DNA from: Clusia tigrina
Taxonomy: Eukaryota; Arthropoda; Insecta; Diptera; Clusiidae
Length of the DNA: 64,000 nucleotides
Assembly: GCA_920105625.2 (NCBI GenBank)
Contig: OV050030.1
Location: forward strand, 162,077,863-162,141,862
Direction of reading: 5' to 3'
Part shown: in pieces, positions 58,001 through 64,000 of the stretch
How positions within the stretch are numbered: position 1 is the stretch's first letter
Layout: every line of letters begins with the position of its first letter
Made by a program: the position numbers and the translations under genes
Notes under the pieces: generated by a model
Told to the model about the DNA's origin: nothing
The model's database searches: none
Seen by the model: only the letters and a program-made list of their open reading frames with translations

Positions 58001-59425
58001 GGTATTTTATTTTCCCAAGTCGAAGGCTCTGATTTTTTCGGATATAGTATTGTTAAGTCTTTCCACGTCTGAATTATCAGTATGTCTATTTTGTTTGACG
58101 AAATGAACGGATATTCCCTCCTTTTTAAGGAATTCTTTAATAATTATTCTATTGAATTCATTATCACAAATTATTTCCATCATTTTTCTTTTGAGGGATA
58201 TGTAAAGCCTAATTTTTGCCTTAATTGATTTTTGCCTTGTCCACTTTCTTTGGTGTGAAAGATCAATATTTGTCTTATAGCTTCCACTTCCTTTAATAAG
58301 TCTCTACCAAGGTAGGAACATTTAAAAAATTTATTTTTCCTATTGTCTTTGAATGTTTTTATTAGTTCCTGCTGCCCTTGATTGTAGACTGTGCCTTCAA
58401 GATATGAATAAATGGCAACCTTTCCATTCTTTATATATTTTTTCGCTATGGTTCTAATATTTTGTGGGATACCGCTTCTTTCAATGAAAATTCTATGATT
58501 TCCTAATATATTTTCATATTCGTTAATTTTGTCTTGGGTTAGAATAATTTGATATTTTAAACTATTTATGATAGTATCGAGAATACGAATGTGGTCCTTA
58601 AGGTCCGCCTCTTAAGAGTGGATTGTGTTCATGTCCATTGAGTCACCTTCGTGCTCTAATTCAAGATGACCCTCTCGAATGTTAGTTGCTTGGTTTTCGC
58701 TATTTAATTGACTTTCTAATACTAATATTTAAATTTTTAGGATAATAATTCCACTTAGAAAGTCTGCAATTTTATTTTGTTTCCTGGAATATATTCGAAA
58801 TTAAAGTCGTATTCCCCTAGTTGAACTAGCCAACGTTGTAATTTTGGGTTTATATCTTTTGCTAGGTCACTTTTCTCGTGATCGTTGAGTGTCCGATAAG
58901 CATAACTAACAGGGTGTTTATCTTGGGTAAACACCGCTCCTATCGCCATGTTGCTGGCACCATTGACTTTTTTAAATTTTGTCTTTAAGTTTGGGTGTCT
59001 TAAGATTGGATGGCTTGTTAATATATCTTTTAGTTTTTCAAAGGCCGTAATGTAGTTTGGGTCGTTCGTGTTAACTGCAGCATTTTATTTAGGTATTAAA
59101 CTATCGTATAAGCTACTTTAGCATGGACCTTTAAGAACTCTCTATAGTATCCTGTTACCCAAAGGAATGATTTAATTTGATTTTGTCTACCCGGCAGTTT
59201 CAGCTCCTTAATCAAGCTAACCCTATAAAGATTTGGCATTATTCCTTCAGGTGTAAGCATGTGTCCAAGAAAATGGGTTTCTTTGCAAAGGAAGTTGCAT
59301 TTATCGATTTGTAACATTAGGCCACCATTTCGTACAACTTCTAAAATTTTTAATAAATTTCGCATATGTTCTTCTACTGATGTATTAAATACTAATACGT
59401 CGTCCATGTATACAGTGCAGATTCT
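58001..59425 (-). pseudogene. Gypsy element 1 pol: RT end, RNase H, integrase core part (copy 2)
   Basis: Right-to-left order. The RT catalytic YMDD (59399-59410) opens a 103-codon frame (59096-59407) through the thumb. RNase H blocks AIGAVFTQDKHPVSYAYRTL and PKLQRWLVQLGEYDFNFEY lie at 58755-58949, directly joined because about 120 bp present in copy 1 are deleted. The inter-domain region follows to 58262, then the integrase core (CDNEFNRIIIKEFL with a catalytic Asp, and SDVERLNNTISEKI with a catalytic Glu, 58040-58190). The RT N-terminus, protease and gag are missing; homology stops at about 59425. Confidence 0.83.
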
Positions 59426-59711
59426 ATTGATATAGTTTCACAAAACGGACATTACATTTTTAGTAGACAGACTAATTAAGACTTTTTAGAGTATATTCTA
59501 TAAAGTTTACAATTTCTTGTGAAGATTCGTCATTAGACATATATATCGCCTTTCTGCCGTACTCCGTCTGAAAATGTGAGAAAGATAGTAGTCCTCAATT
59601 CAGTTGGAAATTAAGATTATTTCTCCGCGAATTTATTGACAAGACAAGCTGCATAGAGAAGCTGCAATTGTGGATGTATGGTTACGCCACCGTAATAATT
59701 TTCAGAAGGAG

Positions 59712-60545
59712 AATTATTGAAACATTTTGGCAGATCTTATAGCTATTTCGGAGACGTCGCTTTTCCTCATCAGAGATCGTTCAATGAAAGGCAATATTTT
59801 CCCAAGCATTTATTATGTCTCAGAAATCAACACACTAACTAAGAACACTCCCAGTTGTAATCTGTCCATCCCGACAACTACGCCAACTGCTGGTGGTGAA
59901 CTGACTGCTCAGATTCTGTCCATGTACTGTCTCATTTGACCACACTCCAAACTACTGTGTCCCATTATTTCCTATAATTTGCTTCGTGAAGTCTCATTTT
60001 CTATTATGTTACATTTTAGTTACATTACTTTTTTAGTGGACAAGCTAATTAGTCCTGATTAGCACAAACTTTTTAAGGTATATAAAGTATACAATTTCTT
60101 GTGAAGATTAGTCATTAGACATAGATATCACCTTTTTGTCGTATTTCGTCCTTATCATTGATGTTTTAATGAAATGGCATTTTTTCCCAACCATTTATGA
60201 TGTCTCAGAAATCAACAGCACACCAACTATGAACCTTCCCAGGAATGAAAGCTGGCCCTTCAGCTGCTGTTATCTGTCCATCCAGACCACTACGCTAACT
60301 GCAGGTGGTGATCTGACTGACCAGATTCTGTCCATGTACTGTCTCATTCCAATACACTCCAAACTACTGTGTCTCATTATTCCCTATCATTTGTCCTCAT
60401 CAAAGATATTTTAATGAAGAGCAATTTTTTCCCAAGCAGTTATTATGCATCAGAAATCAACAGCACACCAACTATGAACCCTCCCAGGAATCGAACCTGG
60501 GCCTTCAGCTGCTGTAATCTGCCCAACCAAATAATTAATAATCGA
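59712..60545 (-). repeat. tRNA-related (SINE-like) repeat cluster, copy 2
   Basis: Same three-monomer cluster as in copy 1. It is slightly longer: it includes about 30 bp near 59820-59850 (AGAAATCAACACACTAACTA) and about 45 bp near 60000-60040 that copy 1 lacks. The A-box-like and B-box sequences are conserved. Confidence 0.6.
60487..60497 (-). promoter_or_regulatory. B-box (TψC-arm-like) element, copy 2
   Basis: Identical to the element at 52706-52716, including the flanking T-stem. Confidence 0.65.
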
Positions 60546-61463
60546 ATTGCATCAGTCAATGCATCAATTCGCTTTAGCAATATGTTTTTTGTATCTTGCT
60601 GCTTCAACTAAATTAAAAATTTGTTCCATATTATGATTCATTATCAAAATTACAAATTTAAAAAAAAATTCAAACAAACACAAAAAACAATTGACAATCT
60701 GCAACCAACGAAGCCAAAAATTCGGACACTAAGAAAATGAATGTTTTGTTGTTGTGCTTTATACAATCACTCTTATACTTCACAACATTTTCATACAATT
60801 AAATTTAAATTCTGTTAGATTGTATCAAATTAAAAATTACAGTAACTATAATAAACAAAACACAATACTATTACTTATAGTAACTTGAATAGTATTTTTC
60901 AAATTTTGAAGTAATGTTTTTTACAATTTGAACTATTTTTAAAATTTTAATTTGTTCACAATAAATTGTGTCATATAATTTTTTACATACTATTTTTGTA
61001 AATTAATAAATACATTTTATTGTTATAACAAAACTAAATGTTTGAAACCTTATTTAAAGTTTTTCATTGTTACTTTCTATTTTTATTTAATTCTATTGAT
61101 GAGTAGTTTTCCAAGTCGCCATATCCGGAGCTGCTGTTATTGTTGTTGCTATTACAATACAAATATTTCCTAGGTAACGAATTCCAGTGAAATCTGTTGT
61201 GGTTGATTTACTTTGTCTTCCATAACCATGCCAATTTTTGGATTATTTGAAATTTATTTTATTAATTAATTTTTTATTTGGATTTATTTCAATAATTTCG
61301 TATAGTTGATGTAATTTATCACCAATAATCATACCAATTATTTGCAAATTAGTCTTTTATATTTGTAAAATTTGTATTTATTTCAATTAACTTCATGTGT
61401 TTGCTAGTTCACATTGTTCTCTGTAGATTTTACGTTCAAAAGACACCTATATCAGTAATTAGT
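60546..61463. other. AT-rich spacer, no gene recognised (copy 2)
   Basis: Copy of 52761-53683 with a few substitutions and one short loss near 61287. Nothing assignable. Confidence 0.5.
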
Positions 61464-61660
61464 ATGAGGAAATTTATTTGTGAATCTTGTGGAATAATTT
61501 CCATTCAAAATGGAATTGCAAAAGACATATTCTACGAAAACATAACCAAGAGAATATTCAGAATATACATTTTAAGAAACTAAAAAATCATATGGAAAAA
61601 GAACATAAAAATCCACAATTATATAAAATAATTAAACAACAGAAAGGATTAATAAAATAA
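61464..61660 (+). pseudogene. C2H2 zinc-finger coding remnant with frameshift (copy 2)
   Basis: Second copy of the remnant at 53684, with the same one-base frame break and conserved C-x2-C-x12-H-x4-H spacing across it. Only a few substitutions separate the copies, including two G-to-A changes near 61585 and 61644. Its continuation in copy 1 (54046 onward) is displaced here by the LTR-like sequence. Confidence 0.6.
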
Positions 61661-61825
61661 CAAGAACAACAAGTAATTGAAGTACAAAGTGAAAAGCTGC
61701 TCATAATCAAACAACAACAATATAAATGTAAGAATACGTATAGTAAGAATGGAGACTCTACCGAAGTTGACTATCTATCTAACTATCTTTTAATTTAAAT
61801 AAATCTATAAAAGATGATATTAATA

Positions 61826-62152
61826 TGGTCTTTTATTTTTACAGGAACAATTTGTGCAAGGTTTAATAAAAAAAAATGTATATTAAAGGTATTTAATAAG
61901 TATAAAGAAAGTAGTAATAAAAGAATTTAAAAGAACACACGGAGGGAACGTCTTATCGCTTCGACACGTCACGCTGAACTGAAGAGTGATGACATGAGAG
62001 AGCAGGGGAGAGCTTCGTCTCCTTTCGATCCCACAACTCGGCCATCCTGTTAGACATTCGATCACTGTATATAGAGTTTTTCGTTACTTCATAGGTATCA
62101 TTGTTTTTCGCTTTGGTGACCTCGTATGGACCTAAGACTTTAGGTTTCAACT
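61826..62152 (-). pseudogene. 3' end of gypsy element 2: pol C-terminus and LTR-like end
   Basis: After a frameshift at about 62150 the integrase C-terminal (chromo-like) tail continues: KPKVLGPYEVTKAKNNDTYE, then a degenerate stretch with RMAELWDRKE. Further left an AATAAA-type signal and the terminal CA (61827-61828, minus strand) suggest that the 3' LTR, or part of it, ends at the copy 2 boundary. LTR length cannot be measured because the 5' LTR is outside the window. Confidence 0.55.
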
Positions 62153-64000
62153 TCAGTCCCCCAGTTGTGTACGTTTAATTGCTACAATATCGCCGACTTT
62201 GTATGTTCTTGCTGGCTTTCGTCGTAAATTATAGGAATGCCTATTTTCTTCTTGCATTTTTAGTATTTGCTTCTTGGCGTCTCTTCGCAGTTCTTCACGG
62301 CTGTCGTTAAATGTTTGAATGATTTCGTCTTGGATCATTTCTTTAATTTTTACATCAGAGTTTGTGTGCATCTTTGCGCCAACCAGTAGTTCAAAAGGCG
62401 TTGTGTTTGTGCTTCTGCAGTGCGTTGAATTTATTGTTTGCTGTACTTTGTCGACAAACTTGTACCATTTGCTTGGGTCGTCTATTGTAAGTTTGGACAA
62501 AACTGCAATGATTATACTGTTGAGCCTTTCCACCTGTCCATTTGCTCGTGGAAGACCCGTCGTGACTACATGATGAGTAATATTTTCGGCGATACAATAT
62601 CGTTTGAATTCTTCTGCTGTGAATGCGGAACTTCTGTCTGAAATTATTTGGATCGGATTTCCAAATATTGCACTTTGAGCTTGGAGCCTCGCTGTTACTT
62701 CTTTTGCTGACGCCGTCTTTGTTGGGTAGAGCCAACAAAATTTAGTGAAACTGTCAATAACTGCTAAGATATGCTTATATTGCTTGTGGGTTGATTCTAA
62801 AGGACCTAGAAAGTCGATGTGGTAGGTGTGTAGCGGTACCCCTCCTTTGCGTAGCGGATGTAACTCACCTTCCTGCTTACCCTGCTTTCTATTTACGATA
62901 ATGCACGGAATACAGTTTTCGATGTGCTTACGTATTTTTTCGTCTATTTTGGGTATAAAATAGTCTTTACACAGTAACTCCTTCGTCTTTTTTACAGCAA
63001 AATGCCCTTGCTCGTGCGCCTGCCTGATTATTTCACGCTGCATGTCCTTCGGAACGACAATGAGCTCGTGATCGTCTTGTAGCTTGTGTAGTACGTCGCT
63101 TTTCATGTAGTAGTCGTTATGTATAGTTTTTTCTCGAAGGATACCAATAAGTGCATTCAAATCGTCATCATGTAATTGTGCTCGTCGTATCTTGGAAAGA
63201 ATGCTGTCTTCGCCGATTACCATAACTGCATAGCGACTCAGTGCGTCGACGTGCCTCATCTGCAAGCCAGATCGATGCTCCACCTCATAGTCGTATTCTT
63301 ATAGAAAAAGTATCCAGCGCGCTACTCTCGTACATAAATCTTTTTTCTCCAAAGTCTTAGTGAATGCATTGCAGTCGGTGACCAGCTTAAAATGCATGCC
63401 GAGGAGATACACCCTAAACTTTTTCAACGCCTCAATAGCAGCTAATATTTCTAACTCGTAGCTTGTATATTTTCTTTCTGCGTCAGTAGTTTTTTTACTC
63501 ATATAATACACAGGATGCAACCGTCCGTCGTCAGGTGATTTCTGCAACATCACGGCTCCATAGCCATCGATTGATGCATCTGTGTGCACTTCCGTTTCAT
63601 AATTTTGATTGTAAATGTTCAGTACTGGTTTTTCACTTAAAATTGTCTTCAGCATATTGAATGCAACTACCTGTTCTTCTCTAATTTCGAATTTTCTGTT
63701 TTGTTTTTCCAAATCGGTTAGAGGCTTCGCGATCAAAGAGAAGTTAGGTATGAACTTTCGAAAATAACCTGCCAGACCAAGGAAACTTTCCAGTTGCTTT
63801 AACGTATGTGGCATCTTGTACTTTCGCAGTGCCTCCATTTTCGTTGGTGACGGTGATATCTGCTGATTTTCAATTACGTGTCCCAAAAATTCCACTCGTT
63901 TCATTAGGAACTGACACTTTTTGAAATTTAGTTCAAGTCCGTACTCTTCGCATAAATTTAGCACTTCTTCTAAATTTTTCACTGTTTGTTCTTCATTTTC
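62153..64000 (-). pseudogene. Gypsy element 2 pol: RT thumb, RNase H, integrase (runs off the window)
   Basis: Young Ty3/gypsy element, different from gypsy 1. The RT thumb block (KKCQFLMKRVEFLGHVI; LESFLGLAGYFRKFIPNF) is followed by RNase H (HTDASIDGYGAVM; YTSYELEILAAIEALKKFRV; VTDCNAF). A TAA at 63299-63301 interrupts an otherwise continuous frame. The integrase holds the HHCC zinc domain (HEQGH, CIPC) and catalytic Asp in HIDFLGP, Asp in ISDRSSAF and Glu in NGQVERLN, with 35 residues between the last two (D,D35E). The frame ends at 62153. Apart from the one stop and the 3' frameshift, no damage is visible. The catalytic RT and gag lie beyond 64000. Confidence 0.9.

Larger units (their letters stand above)
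58262..61825. repeat. Second duplication, copy 2 (about 3.56 kb)
   Basis: Partner of 50474-54045. On the left, gypsy sequence continues (integrase), so this copy preserves the original context there. On the right it ends at an LTR-like boundary (TGGTCTTTTATTTTTACAGG from 61827), suggesting that gypsy element 2 inserted here. Confidence 0.93.

Overview
The window looks like repeat-rich, probably heterochromatic DNA from a brachyceran fly. Tephritid or drosophilid-like is my guess, from AT-rich DNA with TATG microsatellites and dipteran-type BEL/Pao, Ty3/gypsy, Jockey, RTE, LOA/R1-type and mariner relatives. I see no intact host gene, rRNA or tRNA gene, and no CRISPR or operon. Almost everything recognisable is a decayed transposable element or a rearranged piece of one.

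Positions 1-498 are a unique left flank. Positions 499-45182 are three head-to-tail copies of a unit of about 15 kb: A 499-15439, B 15440-30436, C 30437-45182. Each unit holds, in order, an AT-rich stretch; a minus-strand RTE-type LINE fragment; a minus-strand BEL/Pao retrotransposon split by a plus-strand Jockey-type LINE; an unassigned kilobase; a plus-strand LOA-type LINE (gag, endonuclease, RT, RNase H, zinc knuckle); and a mariner in the LINE's 3' UTR. Unit C keeps the fuller arrangement, with both mariner TIRs, the TA duplication and the LINE 3' end. In A and B the mariner is cut off and joined to a second partial LOA copy, which runs into the start of the next unit. The units are nearly identical, yet different stretches group different pairs (B=C, then A=C, then B=C, then A=B). 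This suggests conversion or unequal exchange between units.

From 45183 to 50473 there is unassigned DNA, then a minus-strand LINE 3' end with a TTAGG-like tail, then a plus-strand LOA-type LINE (gag to RT) cut off at a breakpoint. Positions 50474-61825 contain a second duplication: 50474-54045 and 58262-61825 are near-identical and about 7.78 kb apart. The repeated block holds the RT/RNase H end of a minus-strand gypsy element, tRNA-related (SINE-like) repeats with RNA polymerase III box sequences, and a frameshifted C2H2 zinc-finger remnant. Between the two copies lie the integrase and env remnants of the same gypsy element. From 61826 to the window end is a second, much younger Ty3/gypsy element on the minus strand. 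Its visible pol is open except for one in-frame stop and a 3' frameshift.

All four recognisable LTR-element segments lie on the minus strand. With the nesting and decay, this makes the locus a reasonable candidate for a piRNA-cluster-like region, but nothing in the sequence alone proves that.
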